A stretch of DNA of 64,000 nt, taken from assembly GCF_016598485.1 (NCBI RefSeq), contig NZ_JAEMUW010000005.1, positions 62,001 to 126,000 of the forward strand. The letters are read 5' to 3'. The DNA is from Micromonospora coerulea. GTDB lineage: Bacteria > Actinomycetota > Actinomycetes > Mycobacteriales > Micromonosporaceae. A program made the translations under genes and the position numbers. The stretch's first letter is position 1. Every line of letters starts with the position of its first letter. Of this stretch, positions 1 through 8,226 are shown one piece after another. The notes below the pieces were generated by a model that saw nothing but the letters and a program-made list of their open reading frames with translations, searched no databases and had not been told where the DNA came from.

Positions 1-1143
1 GGCCGCAGCCACGAACGGGTCTACTGGGACCCTTCCTTCGCCCGCGCCGACGAGCGGGCCGACTGGTCCGAACGGGACTGGCAGGACGCGCTGCTGGAGT
101 CGCTGACCACCGCGGTGCGCCGCCGGATGGTCGCCGACGTGCCGGTCGGCGTGCTGCTCTCCGGCGGGCTGGACTCCAGCCTGGTGGTCGCGCTGCTGGC
201 CGGCGAGGGGCAGTCCGGGCTGGCCACCTTCTCCATCGGTTTCGACGCCGTCGGCGGCCGGGAGGGCGACGAGTTCGTCTACTCCGACCTGGTGGCGAAG
301 ACCTTCGACACCGACCACCACCAGCTCAAGGTGGCCGCCGGCGACCTGGTGCCGCCGCTGGAGGCGGCCGTCGCGGCGATGAGCGAGCCGATGGTCAGCC
401 ACGACTGCGTCGCCTTCTACCTGCTCAGCCAGGAGGTGTCGCGGCACGTCAAGGTGGTCCAGTCCGGGCAGGGCGCCGACGAGATCCTGGGCGGCTACCA
501 CTGGTACCCGCCGCTGGCCGGGGTCGACCGGGAGCAGGCGCTCCAGACGTACGCGAAGGCGTTCTTCGACCGGGACGCGGCCGGACTGGCCCGGGTGCTC
601 AACCCGGACCGGCTGGCCGGCGGCGACCCGGCCCGGGAGTTCGTGGCGGCGCACCTGGCCCGGCCGGGCGCGCAGACCGCGGTCGACGCCGGCCTGCGGA
701 TCGACACCCAAATCATGCTCACCGACGACCCGGTGAAGCGGGTGGACAACATGACCATGGCGCACGGGCTGGAGGCCCGGGTGCCGTTCCTCGACCACGA
801 GTTCGTGGAGCTGGCCGCGAGCTGCCCGCCCGAGCTGAAGCTGGCGCAGGGCGGCAAGGGCGTGCTCAAGGAGATCGGCCGCCGGGTCCTGCCGCACGAG
901 GTGATCGACCGGCCCAAGGGCTACTTCCCGGTGCCGGGGCTCACCCACCTCGAGGGCAAGCTCCTCGACCGGGTACGCGACGCGCTCTCCGCGCCGGCCG
1001 CCCGCCGCCGCGACCTGTTCCGCGCCGACTACGTCGACGCGCTGCTCGCCGACCCGAACGCCGAACTGACCCCGTTGAACGGAAACAAGCTGTGGCAACT
1101 GGGACTCCTGGAAATGTGGCTCCAGAGCCACGGAATCGACTGA
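1..1143 (+). CDS. asnO: N-acetylglutaminylglutamine amidotransferase, asparagine-synthase family (5' end outside window)
   Basis: Coding is open from base 1, so the N-terminal glutaminase half lies left of the window. What remains is the synthetase half. It has the PP-loop LLSGGLDSS (bases about 160-180) that binds ATP, and a later GQGADEILGGY segment typical of asparagine synthetases. In the NAGGN pathway AsnO amidates the C-terminal carboxylate of N-acetylglutaminylglutamine using glutamine nitrogen. The assignment rests on context: ngg starts 51 bases downstream and an M42-like peptidase follows, the conserved trio of this osmolyte pathway. Without that context it would be called only AsnB-like. 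The stop is at 1141-1143. Confidence 0.88.
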   Translation, partial: GRSHERVYWDPSFARADERADWSERDWQDALLESLTTAVRRRMVADVPVGVLLSGGLDSSLVVALLAGEGQSGLATFSIGFDAVGGREGDEFVYSDLVAKTFDTDHHQLKVAAGDLVPPLEAAVAAMSEPMVSHDCVAFYLLSQEVSRHVKVVQSGQGADEILGGYHWYPPLAGVDREQALQTYAKAFFDRDAAGLARVLNPDRLAGGDPAREFVAAHLARPGAQTAVDAGLRIDTQIMLTDDPVKRVDNMTMAHGLEARVPFLDHEFVELAASCPPELKLAQGGKGVLKEIGRRVLPHEVIDRPKGYFPVPGLTHLEGKLLDRVRDALSAPAARRRDLFRADYVDALLADPNAELTPLNGNKLWQLGLLEMWLQSHGID

Positions 1144-1194
1144 CCGTGACCGACACCCTCGCCACCGGCGCGGCCCGTACCGACCGGGAGCGGG

Positions 1195-2976
1195 GTGCTC
1201 GGCCGCCGTCGGGAGCACGTCGGCCCGGGCGGCGACCCGATCGCGCCCGGCGCGCCCGAGCCGCGGCGGCAGCCCACCGACCCGGCCGGCGTGGTGCTGG
1301 ACTGCGGCTGGGGTCGACTGGTCTTCGGCCAGACCTTCACCGACCAGGCCGCCGTGGCCGACGTGCTGCGCTCCGAGGCGGCCGGCGCCCGGGACATCTG
1401 CATCTACCTGCGGGACCCGCACGTGCTGGTCTCCCGGCTGCCGGACGAGCTGTTCATCGACCCGTCGCTGACCTACCGGCTGCCGCTGGGCGACCGGCGT
1501 CCGGCGGCCACCGATCCCGACGACGAGACCCCCGGGCTGGTGATCCGCCCGCTGCGCGACGCCGAGGATGCCGACGCGGTGAACCGGATCTACGCCCGCA
1601 ACGGCATGGTCACCGCCCCGGTGGAGGTACTGGTCGACAACGCCGGCACCGACCGGTTCCTGCACCTGGTGGCCGAGGCCGCCACCGGGGAGATCGTCGG
1701 CACCATCACCGGCGTCGACCACGTGGCGGTCTTCGCCGACCCGGAGAACGGCGCCAGCCTCTGGTGCCTGACCGTCGACTTCAACCACGCACCGCCCGGC
1801 ACCGGCCAGGCCCTGCTCACCGCGCTGGCCGACCGGCTCGACGAGCGCGGGCGCGCCTTCGTCGACCTGTCGGTGCTCGCCGAGAACTCCGGCGCGATCC
1901 GGCTCTACGAGCGGCTCGGCTTCCACCGCACCGGCACGCTCTGCGTGAAGCGGAAGAACCCGATCAACGAACGGCTCTTCCTGCCCGCCACCCCGGCCGG
2001 GTACGACGAACTCAACCCGTACGCGAAGATCGTCGCCGACGAGGCGATGCGGCGCGGCATCCGGGTCGAGGTCACCGACCCGCGCTGGGGCGAGCTGCGG
2101 CTGACCAACGGCGGCCGGACCGTACACACCCGGGAGTCGCTGTCCGAGCTGACCTCGGCGGTGGCGATGAGCCGCTGCGACGACAAGCGGGTCACCCGCC
2201 GGATCCTCACCGAGGCCGGCCTGTCGGTGCCCCACGGCCGGACCGCCAGCGGCGGGCCGGACGACCTCGCCTTCCTCGCCGACGTGGGACCGGTCGTGAT
2301 CAAGCCGGCCAGGGGCGAGCAGGGCAACGGCATCACCGTCGGCGTACGCACCGCCGAGGCGCTGACCGCCGCGGTGGCGCTGGCCCGGCGGTTCTGCCCG
2401 GACGTGCTGATCGAGGAGCTGCGCTCCGGCGAGGACCTGCGCGTGATCGTCATCGACCACGAGGTGGTCGCCGCCGCCGTGCGGCGCTCGGCCCGGATCA
2501 CCGGCGACGGGGTGCACGACATCACCGAGCTGATCGAGCGGCAGAGCCGGCGCCGGGCCGCCGCCACCGGCGGCGAGTCCCGCATCCCGATCGACGACAT
2601 GACCCGCGAGGTGGTGGCGGAGGCCGGGTACCGGATGGACGACGTGCTCCCGGAGGGTGCGGTGCTGGCCGTCCGCCGGACCGCCAACCTGCACACCGGC
2701 GGCACCATCCACGACGTCACCGCCGAGCTGCACCCCGCCATCGCCGAGGCGTGCGTGACCGCCAGCCGGGCGCTGGACATCCCGGTCACCGGGCTGGACC
2801 TGCTGGTGCCCGCGCCCGACCGGCCGGAGCACGTCTTCATCGAGGCGAACGAGCGACCCGGCCTGGCCAACCACGAGCCGCAGCCGACCGCCGAGCGCTT
2901 CGTCGACCTGCTCTTCCCCGGCACCCGGGCACCGCAGCGGCTCTGGTCCCCGGCCGGCCCCGGGGGTGCCGCGTGA
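1195..2976 (+). CDS. ngg: N-acetylglutaminylglutamine synthetase (GNAT + ATP-grasp fusion)
   Basis: A 593-residue two-domain protein. Residues about 115-255 form a GNAT acetyltransferase domain ending in the typical YERLGFHRTG segment. Residues about 325-575 form an ATP-grasp ligase with VVIKPARGEQGNG and a late FIEANERPG metal/ATP segment. The family acetylates glutamine and ligates a second glutamine to give N-acetylglutaminylglutamine, which AsnO then amidates into a compatible solute. I chose GTG 1195 because an in-frame stop at 1147-1149 excludes most upstream starts and a GGGAGCGG precedes it closely. The stop overlaps the next gene's GTG by 4 bases, implying translational coupling. The first 90 residues are poorly conserved to my eye. 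Confidence 0.9.
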   Translation: MLGRRREHVGPGGDPIAPGAPEPRRQPTDPAGVVLDCGWGRLVFGQTFTDQAAVADVLRSEAAGARDICIYLRDPHVLVSRLPDELFIDPSLTYRLPLGDRRPAATDPDDETPGLVIRPLRDAEDADAVNRIYARNGMVTAPVEVLVDNAGTDRFLHLVAEAATGEIVGTITGVDHVAVFADPENGASLWCLTVDFNHAPPGTGQALLTALADRLDERGRAFVDLSVLAENSGAIRLYERLGFHRTGTLCVKRKNPINERLFLPATPAGYDELNPYAKIVADEAMRRGIRVEVTDPRWGELRLTNGGRTVHTRESLSELTSAVAMSRCDDKRVTRRILTEAGLSVPHGRTASGGPDDLAFLADVGPVVIKPARGEQGNGITVGVRTAEALTAAVALARRFCPDVLIEELRSGEDLRVIVIDHEVVAAAVRRSARITGDGVHDITELIERQSRRRAAATGGESRIPIDDMTREVVAEAGYRMDDVLPEGAVLAVRRTANLHTGGTIHDVTAELHPAIAEACVTASRALDIPVTGLDLLVPAPDRPEHVFIEANERPGLANHEPQPTAERFVDLLFPGTRAPQRLWSPAGPGGAA

Positions 2977-4157
2977 GCCCGAAGCCGCTGGATCTCGACC
3001 TCGACTACCTCCGCCAGGTGCTGGTGGAGTTGCTGGAGATCCCCAGCCCGTCGGGGCGTACCGACCACATCCAGCAGTACGTCGGCGAACGGCTTTCCGC
3101 GCTCGGCATCCCCTCCACGCTGACCCGGCGCGGGGCGCTGAGCGCCTGCCTGCCCGGCCCCCGGAAAACCGGCGCCGACCGGGCGATCGTGGTGCACACC
3201 GACACCATCGGCGGGATGGTCAAGCAGCTCAAGTGCAACGGCCGGCTGGAGCTGAAGACGATCGGCACGCACAGCGCCCGGTTCGCCGAGGGCGCCCACG
3301 TCCGGATCTTCACCGACGACCTGGACCGGGTGATCACCGGTCAGGTGCTGCCGCTGAAGGCCAGCGGGCACCGCTACAACGACGACGTGGACCTGCAGGG
3401 GGTCGGCTGGGAGCACGTCGAGGTCCGGGTCGACGAGCCGGTGGCGGACATCGCCGGGCTCCGCGCGCTCGGCATCGACGCGGGCGACTTCGTGGCACTG
3501 CTGCCCCACCCGACGATCACCCCCAGCGGGTACGTGAAGTCCCGGCACCTGGACGACAAGGCCGGCGTGGCGGCGGTGCTCACCGCGTTCAAGGCGATGG
3601 TCGACGCCGGGATCACCCCGGCGGTCACCGCGCACCTGCTGGTCACGGTCACCGAGGAGATCGGCCACGGCGCCAGCCACGGCCTCGATCCGGACGTCGC
3701 GGAGATCGTCTCGGTGGACGCCGCGGTGGTCGCCCCCGGGCAGCAGTCCCGGGAGGACGCGGCGACCCTCGCGATGGGTGACGGGGTGGGTCCGTTCGAC
3801 TACCACCTGACCCGCAACCTGGCGTCCATCGCCCGGGAGCACGGCGTCGACCTGGTCCGCGACGTCTTCGACCACTACCGCTCGGACGTGGCGGCCGCGG
3901 TCGAGGCGGGCGCCCACGCCCGGGTGGCCCTGCTCGGCTTCGGCGTGGACGCCACCCACGGCCACGAGCGCACCCACCTGGACGGGCTGCGCCACCTCAC
4001 CCAACTGCTCTGCCTCTACCTCCAGAGCGACCTGGTCTTCCCCGAGTGGGACGCCGAGCCGGCGGGTGACCTGGCCGACTTCCCGTCGCTGGCCGTCCAA
4101 CCGGCGTCCGAGGAGGGCCCGCGCGAGGGCCCCATCGGCCTCGCCGACCAGACCTGA
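2973..4157 (+). CDS. M42-family metallopeptidase of the NAGGN operon
   Basis: A 394-residue protein starting with GTG inside the ngg stop (4-base overlap). It shows the M42/M28-type metal ligands in order: a VVHTDTIGG segment (His-x-Asp), HLDDKAGVAAV (bridging Asp), TEEIGHG (catalytic Glu pair), SVDAAVV, and a C-terminal DATHGHERTH. This peptidase is the regular third member of asnO-ngg loci. Its exact substrate is not settled; trimming or recycling of the dipeptide osmolyte is an inference from context. The protein is cytoplasmic, with no signal peptide. A very long ORF in the same frame extends upstream across ngg, but that extension is a high-GC artefact. Confidence 0.87.
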   Translation: MSPKPLDLDLDYLRQVLVELLEIPSPSGRTDHIQQYVGERLSALGIPSTLTRRGALSACLPGPRKTGADRAIVVHTDTIGGMVKQLKCNGRLELKTIGTHSARFAEGAHVRIFTDDLDRVITGQVLPLKASGHRYNDDVDLQGVGWEHVEVRVDEPVADIAGLRALGIDAGDFVALLPHPTITPSGYVKSRHLDDKAGVAAVLTAFKAMVDAGITPAVTAHLLVTVTEEIGHGASHGLDPDVAEIVSVDAAVVAPGQQSREDAATLAMGDGVGPFDYHLTRNLASIAREHGVDLVRDVFDHYRSDVAAAVEAGAHARVALLGFGVDATHGHERTHLDGLRHLTQLLCLYLQSDLVFPEWDAEPAGDLADFPSLAVQPASEEGPREGPIGLADQT

Positions 4158-4190
4158 CCCACGGCGGGCCCATGCCCACGCGACCCGCCG

Positions 4191-5318
4191 TCAGGGGAGC
4201 TGGGCGAAGAAGGCGCGCAGATCGGCGGCGTAGGCGTACGGCTCGTCCATAGCCACGAAGTGGCTGCCCCGGTTCCCGGCCGGCCAGTGCGTGATCCGGT
4301 TGTCCCGCTCGGCGAGCCGACGGATCCCCGGAGGGCCGGAGTACACGCCGGTGGGGGCCAGGTTCTGCCCCCGGGGCCAGGCGAAGGCGGTGTTGTCGTA
4401 CATGAACCAGGAGGACGAGCCGGACGTGCCGGTGAACCACCAGACGGTCGCGTTGGTCAGCAGCAGGTCCCGGTCGATCGCCTTCTCCGGCACGTCCACC
4501 GTCCAGGTGAACTCCTTGAACTTGTGCATCAGCCAGGCGAGTAGCCCGACCGGCGAGTCCTGCCACGCGTAGCTGAACGTCTGCGGGGCCGCCCGGAGCA
4601 GCCCGTGGTGGTCCACTCCGACGCCGGCCCACTGCCGCACCTGGTGATAGAACGCCTGCTCGGCCTCGTCCAGCCTCGGCAGGTCCGCCTCGGTCGGCAT
4701 GCCGAGCCCAGCGGTGACGTACACCCCGACCACCCGGTCCGGGGCGGCCCGGGCCACCTCCGGCGCGACGTACGCCCCCACGTCGCCGCCCTGGACGCCG
4801 TACCGCTCGTACCCGAGCCGGCGCATCAGCTCGGCGAACATCCGCCCGGCCCGGGTGACGGAGAACCCGGCCTCGGTGGGTGCGGCGGAGAAGCCGAAGC
4901 CGGGCATCGAGGGCACCACCACGTGGAACGCCTGCCCGGCGTCGCCGCCGTGCGCGCGGGGGTCGGTCAGGGGGCCGATCAGCTCGGTGAACTCGACGAA
5001 CGAATTCGGCCAACCGTGGGTGAGCAGCAGCGGCAGCGCGCCCGGCTCGGGCGAGCGGACGTGCAGGAAGTGCACGTCGAGGCCGTCGATCTCGGTGACG
5101 AACTGCGGGAACGCGTTCAGCCGCGCCTCCCAGGCCCGCCAGTCGTAGCCGGTGCGCCAGTACCCGGCCAGCTGGCGCAGGTGGTCGACCGGCACGCCGC
5201 GCTGCCAGCCCTCGCCGGGGAGCTGGCGCGGCCACCGGGTGGCGTCCAGCCGGCGGTGCAGGTCCGCCAGGTCGAACTCCGGGACGTCGATGCGGAACGT
5301 TCTGATCTCGTCGGTCAT
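4191..5318 (-). CDS. Epoxide hydrolase, EHN-domain alpha/beta hydrolase
   Basis: 375 residues. The N-terminal epoxide-hydrolase cap segment (about 1-100) is followed by an alpha/beta-hydrolase core. The HGWP oxyanion motif is at 101-104, the nucleophile Asp179 sits in GGDVGAY, and the catalytic His353 is in GSHFVAMDEP. The family opens epoxides such as juvenile-hormone-like or xenobiotic epoxides; the natural substrate here is unknown. There is no signal peptide, so it is cytoplasmic. It is divergent from the WYL regulator, which could control it. Immediately before the ATG lies TACCGT (5326-5331) with a 7-base gap, so the mRNA is probably leaderless. Confidence 0.9.
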   Translation of the reverse strand: MTDEIRTFRIDVPEFDLADLHRRLDATRWPRQLPGEGWQRGVPVDHLRQLAGYWRTGYDWRAWEARLNAFPQFVTEIDGLDVHFLHVRSPEPGALPLLLTHGWPNSFVEFTELIGPLTDPRAHGGDAGQAFHVVVPSMPGFGFSAAPTEAGFSVTRAGRMFAELMRRLGYERYGVQGGDVGAYVAPEVARAAPDRVVGVYVTAGLGMPTEADLPRLDEAEQAFYHQVRQWAGVGVDHHGLLRAAPQTFSYAWQDSPVGLLAWLMHKFKEFTWTVDVPEKAIDRDLLLTNATVWWFTGTSGSSSWFMYDNTAFAWPRGQNLAPTGVYSGPPGIRRLAERDNRITHWPAGNRGSHFVAMDEPYAYAADLRAFFAQLP

Positions 5319-5381
5319 GGCGGGGACGGTAACGACGATCTAGGTCAGTTCCCGTCCTCGTTCGCTGGCATGCTGGAAATC

Positions 5382-6356
5382 GTGACGGACACCCCCGGTC
5401 GACTGCTCCGCCTGCTCTCCCTGCTCCAGACCCCGCGCGAGTGGCCCGGCAGCCAGCTGGCCGAGCGCCTCGCCGTCAGTCCCCGGACCGTCCGCCGGGA
5501 CATCGACCGGCTGCGCGACCTCGGCTACCCGGTGGCGGCCAGCCTCGGCGTGACCGGCGGCTACCGGCTGGTCGCCGGGGCCGCCCTGCCACCGCTGCTG
5601 CTCGACGACGAGGAGGCGGTGGCCGTCGCGGTCGGCCTGCGGACCGCCGCCCGGCAGGCGGTGACCGGGATCGCGGAGGCCGCCCTACGGGTGCTGACCA
5701 GGCTCGACCAGGTGCTGCCGTCCCGGCTGCGGTACCGGGTCCGCAACCTCACCGCGGCCACCGTGCCGATGGCGCCGTTCGGTGCGCCCGATCCGGTCGA
5801 CCCCGACGTGCTCACCACACTCGCCGCCGCGATCACCGGCCGGCAGCGGGTCCGGTTCGGCTACCGGAGTCACGACGGCACCGAGAGCCGCCGGCACGTG
5901 GACCCGGACCGGCTGGTCGCCGCCGGGCACCGCTGGTACCTCGTCGGGTACGACAACGACCGCGACGACCGGCGGATCTACCGCGTGGACCGGCTCGCCG
6001 ACGCCGCAGCCACCGGGGTCCGCGTCGTACCCCGAGACCTGCCAGCCGCGGACGCCGCGGCGTACGTGCACGAGCAGTTGTACGCGCTCGCGCCCACGTA
6101 CCGGGCGGTGGCCACCCTGCACGCCCCAGTCGCCGAGGTACGGGGCCGGGTCGGCGACGGCGAGTTGACGCCGGTCGACGAGCGGACCTGCCGGCTCGTC
6201 TCGCACGTCGACACCCTGGACTGGCTGGCGTTCCGGCTCACCACGCTGGGCTGCGAGGTCGAGGTGCACGAGCCGCCCGAACTCCGCCGCCACCTGCGCG
6301 ACCTCGCCGGCCGAGCGCTGCGGGCGTCCACAGCACATTCCCAGCCGGGCGTGTGA
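5382..6356 (+). CDS. YafY/WYL-domain transcriptional regulator
   Basis: 324 residues. An N-terminal DeoR-like winged helix (about 1-60, with LAERLAVSPRTVRRDIDRL) is followed by a WYL domain carrying the namesake RWYLVGYD segment near residue 190 and a C-terminal WCX extension. Such proteins bind DNA and sense a ligand, often nucleic acid, through WYL. I chose GTG 5382 because GGAAAT lies 5-7 bases upstream and the family usually begins MTDTP; ATG 5370 gives four more residues but has no visible SD. The gene is divergent from the epoxide hydrolase, a plausible target. The stop is followed directly by the rnz promoter. Confidence 0.88.
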   Translation: MTDTPGRLLRLLSLLQTPREWPGSQLAERLAVSPRTVRRDIDRLRDLGYPVAASLGVTGGYRLVAGAALPPLLLDDEEAVAVAVGLRTAARQAVTGIAEAALRVLTRLDQVLPSRLRYRVRNLTAATVPMAPFGAPDPVDPDVLTTLAAAITGRQRVRFGYRSHDGTESRRHVDPDRLVAAGHRWYLVGYDNDRDDRRIYRVDRLADAAATGVRVVPRDLPAADAAAYVHEQLYALAPTYRAVATLHAPVAEVRGRVGDGELTPVDERTCRLVSHVDTLDWLAFRLTTLGCEVEVHEPPELRRHLRDLAGRALRASTAHSQPGV

Positions 6357-6366
6357 TCGAAATCCG

Positions 6367-6396
6367 TTGCCGGGGCCGCCGGAGAGTCGATAGCGT
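6367..6396 (+). promoter_or_regulatory. Sigma70-like promoter of the rnz leader
   Basis: TTGCCG (6367-6372), an 18-base spacer, then TAGCGT (6391-6396). Initiation would fall near 6403, about 25 bases before the mini-ORF and about 310 bases before rnz. This is one of the two best hexamer pairs in the window. Confidence 0.6.
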
Positions 6397-6402
6397 GGCG
6401 GT

Positions 6403-6712
6403 ACACGGGAAAGGAGGTGGTCCAGACTTGTATAGCAATCGGACTCGTGAGGTGGCTGTCCGCTAGCCGCTGTCCTCGACAGTGAAATTCCGTCCGCCGC
6501 GAGGTGGGCAAAAATGCACGATCGTCGAGACCGTGTGGCAGCGGTGCGGCGAAACCACGACAGCCACCCGACCCCCGGGGTGCCGGCCCAGTCCAGCCGG
6601 CCCGCGCGTGAGCGCGGAAGCCCCGGGGGTCGCTTCATACCCGGCGGAGCCGGACTGGCCGGCTCAGCCGGCGGAGCCGGACCGGTCAGCTCAGACGGCG
6701 GAGGTCAGCACC
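6403..6712 (+). other. Long structured 5' leader of rnz (candidate cis-regulatory RNA)
   Basis: About 310 bases lie between a good promoter and the RNase Z start. The stretch carries three GAGGTGG Shine-Dalgarno-like boxes (6414-6420, 6449-6455, 6501-6507) and two small ORFs. It also has a small CTGTC/GACAG hairpin just after the mini-ORF, and a large predicted three-way junction: outer stem 6569-6580 with 6621-6632, inner hairpins at 6582-6601 and 6602-6617. No U-tract follows, so it does not look like a simple terminator. I do not recognise it as a named riboswitch. A translational-coupling or attenuation leader is my inference. Confidence 0.5.
6428..6466 (+). CDS. 12-residue leader peptide LYSNRTREVAVR (mini-ORF)
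   Basis: TTG start, 12 codons and TAG. It is preceded by AAGGAGGTGGTCC (6411-6423), which matches the anti-Shine-Dalgarno tail of 16S rRNA almost perfectly, with about 10 bases to the start. The codons TAT, AGC, AAT, ACT, CGT and GCT are rare in this genome, unlike those of every neighbouring gene, which suggests selection on this exact sequence or RNA. Its function is unknown. It could be a leader peptide, a ribosome-loading site, or part of a structured RNA whose translation is incidental. Confidence 0.45.
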   Translation: MYSNRTREVAVR

Positions 6713-6726
6713 GTGTCGATGCGTGA
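6514..6726 (+). CDS. 70-residue upstream ORF overlapping the rnz start
   Basis: ATG 6514 has an excellent SD, GAGGTGG at 6501-6507, six bases upstream. The product starts [19 protein letters not shown] and becomes Gly/Pro/Ser-rich low complexity after about residue 35. Its stop (6724-6726) lies 14 bases inside rnz, in another frame, so ribosomes finishing here could re-initiate at GTG 6713 or ATG 6719. The middle of the ORF coincides with the predicted three-way junction, so the coding sequence may mainly serve RNA structure. No known domain. It may not be a functional protein. Confidence 0.35.
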   Translation: MHDRRDRVAAVRRNHDSHPTPGVPAQSSRPARERGSPGGRFIPGGAGLAGSAGGAGPVSSDGGGQHRVDA

Positions 6727-7642
6727 GCTGGCGGTGCTCGGGACGGCCAGCCAGGCGCCCACCCGGTACCGCAACCACAACGGCTACCTGCTGCGGTGGG
6801 ACGACGAGGTGCTCCTCTTCGACCCGGGCGAGGGCAGCCAGCGCCAGCTGCTGCACACCGGGATCTCCGCCACCGACCTCACCCGGATCTGCGTCACCCA
6901 CTTCCACGGCGACCACTGCCTGGGGCTGCCCGGCATCATCCAGCGGCTCTCCCTGGACCGGGTGCCGCACCCGGTGGCCGTGCACTTCCCGGCCGGCGGC
7001 GCCGAGTACTTCGCCCGGCTGCGTCACGCCAGCTCCTTCTACGAGACCGCGGAGCTGCGCGTCGAGCCGATCGACGCCGACGGGCAGCGGATCACGCTGG
7101 GCATCGGCACGCTGGAGGCCCGCCGGCTGCGGCACCCGATCGAGACGTACGGCTACCGGCTGGTCGAGCCGGACGGCTTCCGGGCGCTGCCGGAGAAGCT
7201 GTCCGCGTACGGGATCACCGGCCCGGCGGTCGGCGAGCTGCTCCGCGTCGGTCACCTGGACGTCGGCGGACGCCGCGTCACCCGGGACGAGGTGAGCGCG
7301 CCCCGACCCGGGCAGCGGTTCGCCTTCGTGATGGACACCGGGCTCTGCGACGAGGTCTACGCCCTCGCCGAGCTCGCCGACCTGCTGGTCATCGAGTCGA
7401 CTTTCCTGGAGTCCGAGGCCGCGCTCGCCGCCGAGGTCGGGCACCTCACCGCGGCGCAGGCCGCCCGGGTGGCCGCCGAGTCGGGGGTACGCACGCTGCT
7501 CCTCACCCACTTCTCCCAGCGGTACGCCGACCCGCGCCGCTTCGCCGACGAGGCCCGCGAGCACTTCGCCGGTGACCTGGTCGTCGCCGAGGACCTGATG
7601 ACCGTGCCGGTCCCGCCCCGCCGGGTAGCCTCGGCCGGATGA
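6713..7642 (+). CDS. rnz: Ribonuclease Z (tRNA 3' endonuclease)
   Basis: 309 residues, the normal length for bacterial short-form RNase Z. The metallo-beta-lactamase motif HFHGDH is at residues 63-68 in [11 protein letters not shown], with a later MDTG segment and a C-terminal [10 protein letters not shown] carrying further zinc ligands. The enzyme cleaves 3' trailers from tRNA precursors that lack an encoded CCA, which fits the tRNA-Leu at 18226, where CCA is not encoded. GTG 6713 is chosen because GGAGGT (6700-6705) is 7-8 bases upstream; ATG 6719 is the alternative. The gene follows an unusual leader and overlaps the next gene by 4 bases (ATGA). Confidence 0.92.
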   Translation: MSMRELAVLGTASQAPTRYRNHNGYLLRWDDEVLLFDPGEGSQRQLLHTGISATDLTRICVTHFHGDHCLGLPGIIQRLSLDRVPHPVAVHFPAGGAEYFARLRHASSFYETAELRVEPIDADGQRITLGIGTLEARRLRHPIETYGYRLVEPDGFRALPEKLSAYGITGPAVGELLRVGHLDVGGRRVTRDEVSAPRPGQRFAFVMDTGLCDEVYALAELADLLVIESTFLESEAALAAEVGHLTAAQAARVAAESGVRTLLLTHFSQRYADPRRFADEAREHFAGDLVVAEDLMTVPVPPRRVASAG

Positions 7643-8148
7643 CGCTCACCCTGCGCCCCGCCACCGTCGACGACCTGATGCCGGTGGGCGCCCTGCACCA
7701 GCGCTCGCGGGTCGCGGCGTACTCGTCGTTCCTGCCGGCGGAGGCGCTGGCCGACCCGACGCCGGAGGCGATGGGGCGGTACTGGGTGGAGCGGTGGAGC
7801 TGGGAGCGGGACGACCACCGGATGACCGTCGCGGAGCGGGACGGCCGGCTGGTCGGCTTCAGCTACCTGGGCCCGGACGACGCGGGTGACCCGGCGACCG
7901 GGCTGCTCAACGCCATCCACCTGGAGCCGGACGAGCGTGGCCGGGGCACCGGGCGGGCGCTGATGGTCGACGCGCTGGACGCGATGCGGGCCCGCGGCTG
8001 GTCCCGGGCCGTCCTGTGGGTGCTCGCACAGAACGGGCCCGCCCGTGCCTTCTACGAGCGCGGCGGCTGGACGCCCACCGACGCGCGACGCGACGAACAC
8101 ATCGGCCCGGCGCTGGTGTCCCAGCTCCGTTACGCACGCCCGCTCTGA
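7639..8148 (+). CDS. GNAT-family N-acetyltransferase
   Basis: 169 residues with one GNAT fold. An acetyl-CoA-binding segment near residues 93-108 ([15 protein letters not shown]) gives the Q/RxxGxG/A signature, and [13 protein letters not shown] follows near residues 132-145. The start overlaps the rnz stop by 4 bases, so the two are probably co-translated, although no functional link to tRNA processing is evident. The substrate cannot be told from sequence. Cytoplasmic. Confidence 0.85.
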   Translation: MTLTLRPATVDDLMPVGALHQRSRVAAYSSFLPAEALADPTPEAMGRYWVERWSWERDDHRMTVAERDGRLVGFSYLGPDDAGDPATGLLNAIHLEPDERGRGTGRALMVDALDAMRARGWSRAVLWVLAQNGPARAFYERGGWTPTDARRDEHIGPALVSQLRYARPL

Positions 8149-8226
8149 CCGCCGGCATCCCGGGCCCGGCCGTTCGCTCTCAGCGGATCCGGGCATGCCC
8201 GTCGATCCGGCGGCGTTGCTCGCTGC

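Noticed and set aside
1092..2972. Long in-frame extension of the M42 peptidase
   Set aside because: It overlaps ngg in another frame and is Arg/Pro-rich. The real start is the GTG at 2973.
6482..6712. N-terminal extension of RNase Z from GTG 6482
   Set aside because: It would add 77 low-complexity residues with no counterpart in the family. GTG 6713 has its own SD.
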